Assembly (NCBI GenBank): GCA_016281475.1
Contig: JAEEIS010000092.1
Location: 1 to 10,482 of the forward strand
Reading direction: 5' to 3'
DNA: 10,482 bases
Origin: Bacteroidales bacterium
GTDB lineage: Bacteria; Bacteroidota; Bacteroidia; Bacteroidales; P3
The translations under genes and the position numbers were made by a program. Shown here piece by piece: positions 1 to 6,144 of the stretch (the first letter of the stretch is position 1; each line of letters begins with the position of its first letter). The notes under the pieces were generated by a model. The model ran no database searches. It was given only the letters and a program-made list of their open reading frames with translations, and was not told the DNA's origin.

Positions 1-40
1 CGGGTGATTCGTAATTGCACTTGAAATTGCTTTCTTTCAT
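1..40 (-). CDS. possible small protein, truncated by the left window edge
   Basis: An ATG at 38-40 on the minus strand opens a frame that reads MKESNFKCNYESP before it leaves the window. Only 13 codons are visible, so no family can be assigned. The start (Met, Lys, polar residues, then a Tyr-Glu-Ser/Ala-Pro stretch) resembles the many short Bacteroidales proteins that begin with a KKxxYEAP-like sequence, but this is a weak impression from few residues. It lies about 45 bases beyond the terminator of the candidate RNA at 88-333. That RNA could therefore be an independent transcript or the leader of this gene. Confidence 0.3.
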   Translation of the reverse strand, partial: MKESNFKCNYESP

Positions 41-84
41 GTTTCTAGGTATTATGTTACTGCCCCAAGTCTCCAACAGGCAGC

Positions 85-120
85 AAATAAAAAAGGCATG
101 AGACTTATGTGCTCATGTCC
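85..120 (-). terminator. intrinsic terminator of the candidate small RNA
   Basis: On the minus strand an 8-bp stem with one bulged A (GGACATGAG paired with CTCATGCC, loop of 9) is followed at once by TTTTTT, an A, and TTT. This is the standard form of a Rho-independent terminator. It faces left, as expected for the transcript from the promoter at 339-370. Confidence 0.7.
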
Positions 121-333
121 GTCTTTAACCAGGTATCGCCAAACACCTTTGAGGAAACGGGGTCTATGAAACATATCTCACGCCTGAGGATATGCCTCGG
201 CGTGAGAGCCTATAGCATACACAACAAGCGAAAGCATTAATGCTCGTCCTTCCTCATGAATTTTGGCGAATTCGGTTAAAGGGACAATCTTGCCATGCTT
301 TTCTTGCAAGCTGCTTACTTCTCTCTCGTAAGC
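88..333 (-). ncRNA. candidate structured small RNA, about 245 nt
   Basis: A close match to the Bacteroidota promoter consensus (339-370) predicts a transcript that starts near G333 on the minus strand. The predicted RNA begins with a 6-bp hairpin (328-333 paired with 313-318). It contains a near-perfect 12-bp hairpin in its middle (177-206, one bulged base) and ends in an intrinsic terminator (85-120). No convincing gene lies inside it: the 60-codon frame at 178-360 needs a TTG start located upstream of the predicted transcription start. Promoter, internal stems and terminator together are the layout of a stand-alone regulatory RNA. The size and layout would fit the Bacteroidales-1/6S-like class, but I cannot recognise the consensus by eye, so that identity is speculation. 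Alternatively it is a leader or attenuator for the small frame at 1-40. Confidence 0.5.
177..206 (-). other. strong internal RNA hairpin
   Basis: CTCACGCC (177-184) and GAGG (186-189) pair perfectly with CCTC (195-198) and GGCGTGAG (199-206). This gives 12 base pairs with one bulged base and a 5-nt loop. It is the strongest fold inside the candidate RNA. Confidence 0.6.
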
Positions 334-338
334 GGATG

Positions 339-370
339 CAAAAGTACGAAGAAAAATCAAACTGGCAAAA
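339..370 (-). promoter_or_regulatory. consensus Bacteroidota promoter (-33 and -7)
   Basis: On the minus strand the -7 box is TACTTTTG (339-346), matching TAnnTTTG. The -33 box is TTTTG (366-370), and the spacer is exactly 19 bp. This is the best promoter in the window. Transcription would start about six or seven bases downstream, near G333, which is also the first base of the 5' hairpin of the candidate RNA. Confidence 0.75.
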
Positions 371-447
371 TTTTATTTCTAACGTGTAGAATAACAGTTA
401 TATCACTATGTCTTTAATTGCTGCAATACACTTAAATTGTATCTCGT

Positions 448-481
448 GACCTGTGAAACGAGTGCTTTCGTATCACAGGTC
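448..481. repeat. long inverted repeat (hairpin)
   Basis: GACCTGTGA (448-456) pairs with TCACAGGTC (473-481). After an A-A mismatch, ACGA (458-461) pairs with TCGT (468-471), giving 13 bp and a 6-nt loop. An alternative pairing of CTCGT (443-447) with ACGAG (458-462) would compete with it. Its role is unknown. Confidence 0.6.
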
Positions 482-488
482 AATAATC

Positions 489-510
489 TCCACCTTTCAA
501 TTAAGGTGGA
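489..510. repeat. short perfect hairpin
   Basis: TCCACCTT (489-496) pairs perfectly with AAGGTGGA (503-510) around a 6-nt loop. It lies 19 bases beyond the stop of the HAD phosphatase gene and could help end that transcript, although no T-run follows on the minus strand. Confidence 0.5.
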
Positions 511-528
511 TGGGCTTTAATGTGAATT

Positions 529-1164
529 TTAGATTAGAGGGAGTAGGTCGGCGAAGTCGTTGATGAGATGGTCGGTGCCGGCGGAGAGGAGGTCGGCAGG
601 GGTGCCGTTGCCATAGGTGACACCGCAGGTGCGGGTGCCGGCGTTGCGTCCCATGAGGATGTCGACGGGCATGTCGCCTACTACTAGGGCTTGGGCGGGA
701 GAGGCATGCAGTTTGTCTAATATATGGAGCACAGGCATGGGCGAGGGCTTGGGCTGGCTGACATCTTCGGCACCAACGACTAGCTTGAAGTAGTGGGCAA
801 TGCCCATGTCTTCGAGGAATGCCCAAAGGGAGGTGGATGTGCGCGAGGAGGCGATGGCCATGGGGATGCCACGCTGTTTTAGGCGGTCGAGGGTTTCAAG
901 AACGTGGGGGAAGAGCTGCGGGACGAGTTGTCGGCGGTTGGCTTCAAAGAGTTGGCGGTAAGTAGAGGTGCAGAGGTCAGCATCGGCTTCGGTGGCTTGG
1001 GGGATGAGGCGCAGGAAGGCATCGCGGAGGGGTATGCCGATGGTGGCGGCACAGGCATCGTCGTCCGCCACAGGATGGCCCAGCTGGCACATCACCTGCT
1101 GCAGGGTCATAACGATGTTGCGTCGGGTGTCGGCAAGGGTGCCGTCGAAGTCGAGAATGAGCAT
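529..1164 (-). CDS. HAD-family hydrolase, phosphoglycolate-phosphatase-like
   Basis: A 211-residue cytosolic phosphatase of the haloacid dehalogenase superfamily. All four HAD motifs are present. Motif I is DFDGT at residues 5-9, with Asp5 as the expected nucleophile and Asp7 as the acid/base. Motif II is IASS, with Ser106. Motif III is Lys139 in QPKP. Motif IV is GDMPVD (163-168), with Asp164 and Asp168 expected to bind magnesium. The helical cap lies at about 15-80, between motifs I and II, as in the phosphoglycolate phosphatase/beta-phosphoglucomutase group. The family dephosphorylates small metabolites, and the substrate here cannot be read from the sequence. The ATG start is firm because an in-frame stop lies three codons upstream. 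It is the last gene of the minus-strand cluster, separated from the DUF4159 gene by an 87-bp spacer filled by a dispersed inverted repeat. Confidence 0.9.
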   Translation of the reverse strand: MLILDFDGTLADTRRNIVMTLQQVMCQLGHPVADDDACAATIGIPLRDAFLRLIPQATEADADLCTSTYRQLFEANRRQLVPQLFPHVLETLDRLKQRGIPMAIASSRTSTSLWAFLEDMGIAHYFKLVVGAEDVSQPKPSPMPVLHILDKLHASPAQALVVGDMPVDILMGRNAGTRTCGVTYGNGTPADLLSAGTDHLINDFADLLPLI

Positions 1165-1177
1165 TTTAATACGTTAA

Positions 1178-1237
1178 TTCGTTAATGTGTTAATTCGTTA
1201 ATCAAAAAGACTAACACATTCACACGTTAACACATTC
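1178..1237. repeat. dispersed inverted-repeat element, copy 1
   Basis: A left arm of 25 nt (1178-1202) and a right arm of 29 nt (1209-1237) are each identical to the arms of the copy at 7341-7404. Only the 6-nt centre differs. The arms can pair through AATGTGTTAA (1184-1193) and TTAACACATT (1227-1236). The element lies between two genes that point the same way, with related sequence extending to both sides. Confidence 0.8.
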
Positions 1238-1251
1238 ACACATTCAAGCAT

Positions 1252-1911
1252 TCAATTAGTAAAGACATATTGCAGGATGTTTTCGCCCATGCGGAAGGCT
1301 TTCTGGCGGGTGGCCTGGCTGTCGTTGTGCACGTCGGGGTCTTCCCAGCCGTCGCCGAGGTCGCACTCCCAAGTGAAGAAGCAGACTAGCCGTCCTTCCC
1401 AGATGAGGCCGTAGCCACGTGGGGGTAGGTTGTCGTGTTCGTGTATCTTGGGCAGCCCGTTGGGGAAGTGGTAGCGTTGGTGGTAGATGGGGTGGGTGAA
1501 GGGAAGCTCCACAAAGTCGAGTTCGGGAAACACCTGTTTCATGGCGGGGATGACGAACTGGCGGAGGCCATAGTTGTCGTCGATATGCAGGAAGCCGCCG
1601 CCGACAAGGTAGTTGCGGAGGTTCTGTGCCTCTTGGGGGGTGAAGACGACGTTGCCGTGGCCAGTCATGTGGACGAAGGGGTAGTTGAATAGTTCGGCAC
1701 TGCCTACGTCGACAACGGCATACTGGGTGGCGAGGTTCATCTGGGCATCGGCATTGCAAAAGGCTATGAGGTTGGTGAGCGAGGTGGGGTTGGCGTACCA
1801 GTCGCCGCCGCCACCGTATTTGAGCAGGGCGATGGGGGGCTGAGCGTTGAGGGAATTGAAAATTGAAAATTGAGAATTGAGAATTAGGAGTATCAGTAGT
1901 ATTTTTTTCAT
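1252..1911 (-). CDS. secreted DUF4159 domain protein
   Basis: A 219-residue exported protein of unknown function. Residues 1-24 form a signal peptide (MKK, a hydrophobic run, then NAQ). The rest matches the DUF4159 pattern as I know it: GGGGDWY (33-39), YPFVHMTGHG (77-86), GGFLHIDDNYG (105-115), PKIHEHD (154-160) and ECDLGDGWED (182-191), then VHND (194-197). These conserved His, Asp and Glu residues suggest a metal site or a glutamine-amidotransferase-like fold, but no activity is established to my knowledge. Much of the signal peptide's hydrophobic core, LNSQFSIFNS (11-20), is encoded by a GAATTGA heptamer array (1853-1886) of the type also found between genes here. The gene follows rsmE after a 66-bp gap that carries a GC-rich direct repeat. 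Confidence 0.88.
   Translation of the reverse strand: MKKILLILLILNSQFSIFNSLNAQPPIALLKYGGGGDWYANPTSLTNLIAFCNADAQMNLATQYAVVDVGSAELFNYPFVHMTGHGNVVFTPQEAQNLRNYLVGGGFLHIDDNYGLRQFVIPAMKQVFPELDFVELPFTHPIYHQRYHFPNGLPKIHEHDNLPPRGYGLIWEGRLVCFFTWECDLGDGWEDPDVHNDSQATRQKAFRMGENILQYVFTN
1853..1886. repeat. GAATTGA-type heptamer array inside a signal peptide
   Basis: About four to five tandem 7-nt units (variants of GAATTGA and AAATTGA) run through the codons for residues 9-19 of the DUF4159 protein. The frame stays open and the encoded residues are moderately hydrophobic. Confidence 0.85.
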
Positions 1912-1930
1912 GGATGATATTTCTGTGGGC

Positions 1931-1970
1931 GGACACGGGGGTACGCATAAGGACGTACACGGGGGTACGC
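1931..1970. repeat. GC-rich direct repeat pair
   Basis: ACACGGGGGTACGC occurs at 1933-1946 and again at 1957-1970, each preceded by GGAC or GGACGT. The pair fills most of the 66-bp gap between rsmE and the DUF4159 gene. No function is apparent. Confidence 0.7.
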
Positions 1971-1977
1971 TCCTACG

Positions 1978-2688
1978 TTAATTCATAAAATTGAGCACTG
2001 TGGTGGCGTATAGGGCGGCGGTTTCGGTGCGCAGGCGGCTGTCGCCCAGTGTGACGGGCTGGAAGCCCTGCTGGAGGGCGGTGGTGATTTCACGGTCGCT
2101 GAAGTCGCCTTCGGGACCAATGAGTACGAGGGCATTGCTGCCGGGGGTATAGAGCTGGCGCAGGGTATGGCGGTCGTCGCCAGAGCAATAGCAGACAAAG
2201 CGTTGTACACTAGGGTCGGCATCGCCTAGCTGATGGAGGAAGTCGACCAGCTTCACAGGCATGTCGATAACGGGACGCAGGGCACGGAGCGACTGCTTCA
2301 TGGCACTGAGTGCCAGTTTGTCGAGCCGGTCGGTCTTGAGGGAAGGACGCTCGGAGTGGTCGCAGATGATGGGGGTGATGCGGTCGATGCCTATCTCTAC
2401 TGCCTTTTCCACAAACCATTCTAGCCGTGCGTTGTTCTTGGTGGGAGCCACCGCCACATGCAAATGGAAGGGTCGGGGCTGGTACCCCTCTATGCGTTCG
2501 ATGATTTCCACCTCGCAGCCTTTGTCGTCAGGGTCGGTGATGCGGGCGCGACACATAGTGCCGTCGCCTGAGGTGACCCATAGCTCGTCGCCTACCGCCA
2601 TACGGAGCACTCGCACGCAGTGGCGCGAATCGTCGGGCAGGAGGGTGACATAGGGGGTGGTGGTGTTGTCGGAGAGAAAGAGATGCAC
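1978..2688 (-). CDS. rsmE: 16S rRNA (uracil-1498-N3)-methyltransferase RsmE
   Basis: A 236-residue SPOUT-class RNA methyltransferase that methylates N3 of U1498 in 16S rRNA, in the decoding region of the small subunit, using S-adenosylmethionine. Residues 1-70 form the PUA-like RNA-binding domain, with the characteristic HCVRVLRM stretch at 23-30. The C-terminal half carries the trefoil-knot motifs of the family: AMKQS (129-133), LIGPEGDFS (189-197) and LGDSRLRTETAA (214-225). The length is usual for RsmE and nothing is missing. The ATG start puts MHLFLSDN at the N-terminus, as in other Bacteroidota members. A heptamer array fills most of the 73-bp gap from the gene upstream. Confidence 0.97.
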   Translation of the reverse strand: MHLFLSDNTTTPYVTLLPDDSRHCVRVLRMAVGDELWVTSGDGTMCRARITDPDDKGCEVEIIERIEGYQPRPFHLHVAVAPTKNNARLEWFVEKAVEIGIDRITPIICDHSERPSLKTDRLDKLALSAMKQSLRALRPVIDMPVKLVDFLHQLGDADPSVQRFVCYCSGDDRHTLRQLYTPGSNALVLIGPEGDFSDREITTALQQGFQPVTLGDSRLRTETAALYATTVLNFMN

Positions 2689-2694
2689 TTTGTA

Positions 2695-2727
2695 GAATTG
2701 AGAATTGAAAATTGAGAATTGAAAATT
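2695..2727. repeat. intergenic GAATTGA-type heptamer array
   Basis: Nearly five tandem 7-nt units alternating GAATTGA and AAATTGA. They lie seven bases upstream of the rsmE start codon and would form the leader or spacer between it and the preceding gene. Confidence 0.85.
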
Positions 2728-2761
2728 TGGTTGCCGCCTTCCTTCTTAGTTCTTACTTTAG

Positions 2762-4882
2762 TTATTTGCAGTTTGTGGTGCGGTTTTCGAGCATGTTGTA
2801 GGAGTGCTGCACCATGCCGAACACTTTGCGGCGCATGGCGGCAGTGAGGTCGGGATGCAGGGCGGACTGGTCGCCAGGGGTGGAGTCGCTGTAGTGGAAG
2901 AGGTGCTCGATGTTTTCTGCCACTTGGCAGACGTAGAGATAGGCGGTGTCGAGTACGCTGAGTTTGTCGTCGCTGCCGAAATAGGCATATTGTCGGCGTT
3001 GGCGCAGGAGGTCGAGCCCGAAAGTATTGTTGTCGTACTCGTAGGGCAGCATGCCCATAAGGGTGGGGAAGAGGTCGAGCTGAAGTGCCAGCCGGTCGCA
3101 CCGTTGGGAGGCAATGTGTTTAGGACAGTAGAAGAGCATGGGCACATGGTGGTAAGAGAGGGCAATGTCGTAGAGGCTAGAGGATGCAGCCCCGTGGTCG
3201 GCAATGAAGACGAAGAGGGTGCTGTCGAACCAAGGCTGTTGAGCGGCCTGCTGCATGAAGTGTCCAATAGACCAGTCGGCATATTCTGTCATCTTGTCTG
3301 CCATAGCCTTGCTGCGGGGAGTGAAGGGGATGCCTTCGGGCAGGATATAGGGCACATGGTCGCTGCAGGTCATGATGGTGGTGAAGAATGGACCTTGTTC
3401 TGATACCTTGGTGCAGTGTGCGATAGCATGTTCAAAAAGGATGTGATCTGGCACTCCCCATGTGCCTACCCATTCGTCGGCAGGGTAGCTGTGCTGACCT
3501 ATCACACTGTCGAACCCGTTGGCATGGAGAAATCCCCGCATGTTGTCGTAGTCCTCGTCGTGGGTCATCATATAGGTGGTCTGGTAGCCGTTGGCCTGCA
3601 GCTGGTGAGGCAGCCCGCACATGGAGGGAATGAAAGTATGCTTTAATGTGTGGCGTGCCAAGAGGCCTGGGTGGGAGTAGAGGGTGGAGTAGATACCGTT
3701 GTAGGTGTGTATGCCTGCCGAATAGCAGTGGGTGAACACCAGTCCTCGGCGCATAAGACTGTCGAGGCAGGGGGTGTGGGTATTCTGTGGATTGAAAAGC
3801 CCCGTTTTGTCCACCGTCATCGACTCCATGATGACCAGCACCACGTTGGTGCCTTCAGGAAGTTGAGAATTGAGAATTGAGAATTGAGAATTGGCTGCCG
3901 CACTCGGATAATTTTCAATTATTTCCACGGGCGTAGCGCGCTCTTCTTCATACACCAGTCTTGCCTCTTCCGCGTCCATGAGGGTCAGGGGTTGGTTGGC
4001 GTTCTTGTTCATCTCCTCGATGCTTTTGACATAGGTGAACACGGGGTTCAGTCCCAGCTTGTTGAGGAAAGCATTGCCGCAGAAGTAGGCAGTGCCCACG
4101 CGGATAGGACTCTTCTTGCTCAGTCGGCCACGCATACCCACAAAGGTGCCGAACACCAGCACCACCGCCAGCACTATCGCCCAACCCGTAGGGAGAAATT
4201 TGAATTGAGAATTGAGAATTTCTTCGAGACATTGCTTAGGCTCGGAATAGTGCAAATCTTGGGATTTGCCCTCTTCACTCACTTTTCGCAATGTTGAGAA
4301 TTGAGAATTATCTGGGTGCGGCAGCGTCCCCTCTTTAGAGGGGTGGTCGAAGACCGGGGTATGTTTATTTTCAATTTCATAAAACAGCCTTCGAAAAATC
4401 CATCTCATCAAAAAAGCATAGCCCACTGCCAGCAGCACAAACGCCAGCAACCCCAGCAGGTAGACGGGTTCGCTCAGTATCATGTCGGCGATAAGCCCAA
4501 ACGAGTCAATCTCGTTTGCCGCCACCGCGTTCAGTCGGGTGAAGAAGTAGCTGAAGAAAGGCACGTCGACCGTGCAGGCAAAGAAGGCGACAATGTAGAG
4601 CGTCATCAATATGATGTGTGCCGTCCGATAGTAGCCTCTGGCTCTGATGTGTGCCAGCTCGCCCACAATCATCATCAGCAGGGGTAAGGTGAGCAGGTAG
4701 CAGCTGACCACCGTGTCGAACCGCCATCCCATCACCAACGCATGGAGATATTGTCCTTCAAAGTCGGGTGGCACTGCAGCATTATGACAATACACCAACG
4801 TGTTCAGCAGTCTAAATAGCGTGAACACCACAATACCCACCGCGTATGCGGCCAAGATGTATCTGTACCGAGCTCCTCTCAA
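2762..4882 (-). CDS. LTA-synthase-like membrane phosphotransferase/sulfatase family protein
   Basis: A 706-residue envelope protein of the alkaline phosphatase superfamily, LTA synthase/sulfatase type. Five membrane segments lie at about 9-31, 57-77, 87-107, 137-160 and 232-250, followed by a large catalytic domain (about 343-620) predicted outside the membrane. Expected metal and nucleophile residues are Glu353 (VIMES), Thr393 (GIHTYNG), His509 (CSDH) and Asp562-His563 (IADHG). Family members transfer phosphoglycerol or phosphoethanolamine head groups, or hydrolyse sulfate or phosphate esters. The substrate here is unknown, and Bacteroidota do not make classical lipoteichoic acid. The start is a TTG, chosen because the first in-frame Met (51) would remove the first membrane segment. 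Residues 174-227 and 331-340 are encoded by dispersed repeats, the former in a predicted cytoplasmic loop. Confidence 0.9.
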   Translation of the reverse strand: MRGARYRYILAAYAVGIVVFTLFRLLNTLVYCHNAAVPPDFEGQYLHALVMGWRFDTVVSCYLLTLPLLMMIVGELAHIRARGYYRTAHIILMTLYIVAFFACTVDVPFFSYFFTRLNAVAANEIDSFGLIADMILSEPVYLLGLLAFVLLAVGYAFLMRWIFRRLFYEIENKHTPVFDHPSKEGTLPHPDNSQFSTLRKVSEEGKSQDLHYSEPKQCLEEILNSQFKFLPTGWAIVLAVVLVFGTFVGMRGRLSKKSPIRVGTAYFCGNAFLNKLGLNPVFTYVKSIEEMNKNANQPLTLMDAEEARLVYEEERATPVEIIENYPSAAANSQFSILNSQLPEGTNVVLVIMESMTVDKTGLFNPQNTHTPCLDSLMRRGLVFTHCYSAGIHTYNGIYSTLYSHPGLLARHTLKHTFIPSMCGLPHQLQANGYQTTYMMTHDEDYDNMRGFLHANGFDSVIGQHSYPADEWVGTWGVPDHILFEHAIAHCTKVSEQGPFFTTIMTCSDHVPYILPEGIPFTPRSKAMADKMTEYADWSIGHFMQQAAQQPWFDSTLFVFIADHGAASSSLYDIALSYHHVPMLFYCPKHIASQRCDRLALQLDLFPTLMGMLPYEYDNNTFGLDLLRQRRQYAYFGSDDKLSVLDTAYLYVCQVAENIEHLFHYSDSTPGDQSALHPDLTAAMRRKVFGMVQHSYNMLENRTTNCK
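3863..3893. repeat. GAATTGA-type heptamer array inside the LTA-synthase-like gene
   Basis: Four tandem units of TTGAGAA encode NSQFSILNSQ (residues 331-340), just before the first catalytic strand (NVVLVIMES). The array keeps the frame open and lies in the linker between the last membrane segment and the catalytic domain. Confidence 0.9.
4202..4310. repeat. composite repeat insert: two heptamer arrays flanking a hairpin segment
   Basis: Heptamer units at 4202-4221 (encoding LNSQF) and at 4294-4310 (encoding NSQFS) flank about 72 bp that can fold on themselves. In that segment GCAAATC (4252-4258) pairs with GATTTGC (4263-4269), and CGAG (4225-4228) pairs with CTCG (4241-4244). The segment encodes KVSEEGKSQDLHYSEPKQ and neighbouring residues, which do not look like a membrane-protein core. 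Together with the adjoining GC-rich element at 4325-4363 it makes up the cytoplasmic-loop insert. Confidence 0.7.
4325..4363. repeat. two-stem GC-rich palindromic element, copy A (in coding sequence)
   Basis: Stem 1 is CCCCTCTTTAGAGGGG. Stem 2 is GGTC-GAA-GACC, followed by GGGGTATG. The element lies in frame inside the LTA-synthase-like gene and encodes HTPVFDHPSKEGT (residues 174-186). Confidence 0.85.
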
Positions 4883-4921
4883 TTGTTGATATGTTTTATA
4901 AGTTGATAAGTTGTGCGCCAG

Positions 4922-4965
4922 CCGTCCCCTCTTTAGAGGGGTGCCACGTTAGTGGCGGGGTATGT
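4922..4965. repeat. two-stem GC-rich palindromic element, copy B (intergenic)
   Basis: Stem 1 is identical to copy A. Stem 2 is GCCAC-GTTA-GTGGC, then GGGGTATG. It lies in the 94-bp gap between prfA and the LTA-synthase-like gene. Confidence 0.85.
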
Positions 4966-4976
4966 CACAAATTTCC

Positions 4977-6047
4977 TCAACCCAGCGACTCCTTCATCTT
5001 CTCCGCGTTCTCTGCCAGCTGCAGGGCGTCAATCAGGTCCTCGATGTCACCGTCCATAAAGGCGGGCAGGTTGTACATCGTGTAGCCGATACGGTGGTCT
5101 GTCACGCGGCTCTGAGGATAGTTATAGGTGCGCACCTTCTCGCTGCGGTCGCCGGTGGCGACCATCGTCTTGCGCTTGCTCGACAGTTCCTCCATATATT
5201 TGTTATACTCTCTCTCATAGAGTCGTGTACGCAGGATGGCCAATGCTTTCTCCATGTTCTTGATTTGCGACTTCTGGTCCTGCATCGACACCACGATACC
5301 CGTGGGTATATGCGTCAGGCGCACTGCCGAATAGGTGGTGTTCACGCACTGGCCTCCAGGACCCGAGGCGCAGAAGGTCTCCTTCTTCACGTCCGACATG
5401 TTCAGCTCCACGTCCAGCTCCTCGGCTTCGGGCAGCACTACCACGCCTGCCGCCGACGTGTGCACACGTCCCTGGGTCTCAGTGGCGGGCACTCGCTGCA
5501 CACGGTGCACACCGCTCTCGTACTTCAACATGCCGTACACCTTCTCACCTGTCACGTTGAAGGTGATGTCCTTATATCCACCGGCTGTGCCTTCGTTGAA
5601 GTCTACAATGTCAATCTTCCAATGTTTTTTCTCGCAGTAGCGGCTGTACATGCGGAATAGGTCGCCAGCAAAGATGCAGGCCTCGTCGCCGCCTGTGCCG
5701 CCACGTATCTCCACCACAGCGTTCTTGCTGTCGGTGGGGTCTTCTGGGATGAGGAGGATGCGGATTTCCTCCTCCATTTTGTCGCGTTTCTCGTTGGCTT
5801 CGGTCAGCTCCATTTTTGCCATCTCGCGCAACTCCTCGTCCTTTTCGGTGCTGAGCAACTCCTTGCATTCGGCAATAGTGTCGAGCAGGTTCTTATAGTC
5901 GTGATAAGCCTTCACCACAGGCTGCATGTCCTTGTAGTCCTTGCTCAGTTTCACGTAGCGTTTCAGGTCGCTGGTCACCTCTGGGTCGTTCATCTGCTGC
6001 TCAATCTCTTGGTAGCGGGCATAAATGGCTTCTAATTTGTCTAGCAT
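4977..6047 (-). CDS. prfA: peptide chain release factor 1
   Basis: A 356-residue class I release factor that recognises UAA and UAG stop codons and triggers peptide release on the ribosome. The codon-recognition motif is PAT at 187-189, which is the PxT motif of RF1 and not the SPF of RF2. The catalytic GGQ loop is SGPGGQ (228-233), and the Gln is the usual target of PrmC methylation. The N-terminal coiled region (1-100), the GGTGGDEA stretch (116-123) and the C-terminal helix are all present, and the length is normal. The ATG start gives the usual MLDKLEAI beginning. No prmC lies next to it. Both flanks carry dispersed repeats: heptamers and a GC-rich palindrome upstream, another palindrome downstream. 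Confidence 0.98.
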   Translation of the reverse strand: MLDKLEAIYARYQEIEQQMNDPEVTSDLKRYVKLSKDYKDMQPVVKAYHDYKNLLDTIAECKELLSTEKDEELREMAKMELTEANEKRDKMEEEIRILLIPEDPTDSKNAVVEIRGGTGGDEACIFAGDLFRMYSRYCEKKHWKIDIVDFNEGTAGGYKDITFNVTGEKVYGMLKYESGVHRVQRVPATETQGRVHTSAAGVVVLPEAEELDVELNMSDVKKETFCASGPGGQCVNTTYSAVRLTHIPTGIVVSMQDQKSQIKNMEKALAILRTRLYEREYNKYMEELSSKRKTMVATGDRSEKVRTYNYPQSRVTDHRIGYTMYNLPAFMDGDIEDLIDALQLAENAEKMKESLG

Positions 6048-6052
6048 CGTTT

Positions 6053-6084
6053 AAATTGAAAGTTGAAAATTGAAAATTGAAAAT
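6053..6084. repeat. intergenic GAATTGA-type heptamer array
   Basis: About four units of the AAATTGA/AAGTTGA variant lie five bases upstream of the prfA start codon, so they would form part of its translation-initiation region. Confidence 0.8.
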
Positions 6085-6099
6085 ATCGTGGTGCGGTAG

Positions 6100-6144
6100 C
6101 CGTCCCCTCTTGAGAGGGGTACGCCGCTAGGCGGGGGGTATGTC
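6100..6144. repeat. two-stem GC-rich palindromic element, copy C (gene end and spacer)
   Basis: Stem 1 is CCCCTCTTGAGAGGGG. Stem 2 is CGCC-GCTA-GGCG, followed by GGGGGTATG. Its end overlaps the 3' end of the acyltransferase gene. It supplies the last five codons (DIPPA), and the stop codon TAG lies in the stem 2 loop. Confidence 0.85.

Larger units (their letters stand above)
371..528. other. gene-free stretch with two hairpins
   Basis: I see no open frame of note here. The stretch holds two strong inverted repeats in its right half (448-481 and 489-510). It lies between the small-RNA promoter and the stop of the HAD phosphatase gene, so it is the likely 3' region of the minus-strand cluster transcript. 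Neither hairpin has a T-run on either strand, so a classical terminator is not evident. Confidence 0.5.

Noticed and set aside
178..360. A 60-codon minus-strand frame (MIFLRTFASAYERE...), with a further open stretch behind its TGA that reads MFHRPRFLKGVWRYLVKDG up to a stop near 54.
   Set aside because: The only start is a TTG located upstream of the predicted transcription start, inside the promoter. The frame is interrupted by a stop within the strongest hairpin. RNA structure explains the region better. The protein-like look of the second part keeps a small doubt that this is a broken gene.
904..1185. Plus-strand open frames opposite the HAD gene, and similar long frames opposite rsmE, the LTA-synthase-like gene and prfA.
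   Set aside because: They are mirror frames of GC-rich codons in well-supported genes, with low-complexity composition and no recognisable motif.
1165..1251. CRISPR-like array from the repeated GTTAATTCGTTAAT and ACACATTCAC units.
   Set aside because: The units are short and overlapping, with no regular spacers, and the whole block recurs at 7341-7404. It is an inverted-repeat element.
1256..1960. A 234-codon frame overlapping the DUF4159 gene on the same strand.
   Set aside because: It is a frameshifted shadow rich in Arg, Pro and His. The DUF4159 frame has clear family motifs.
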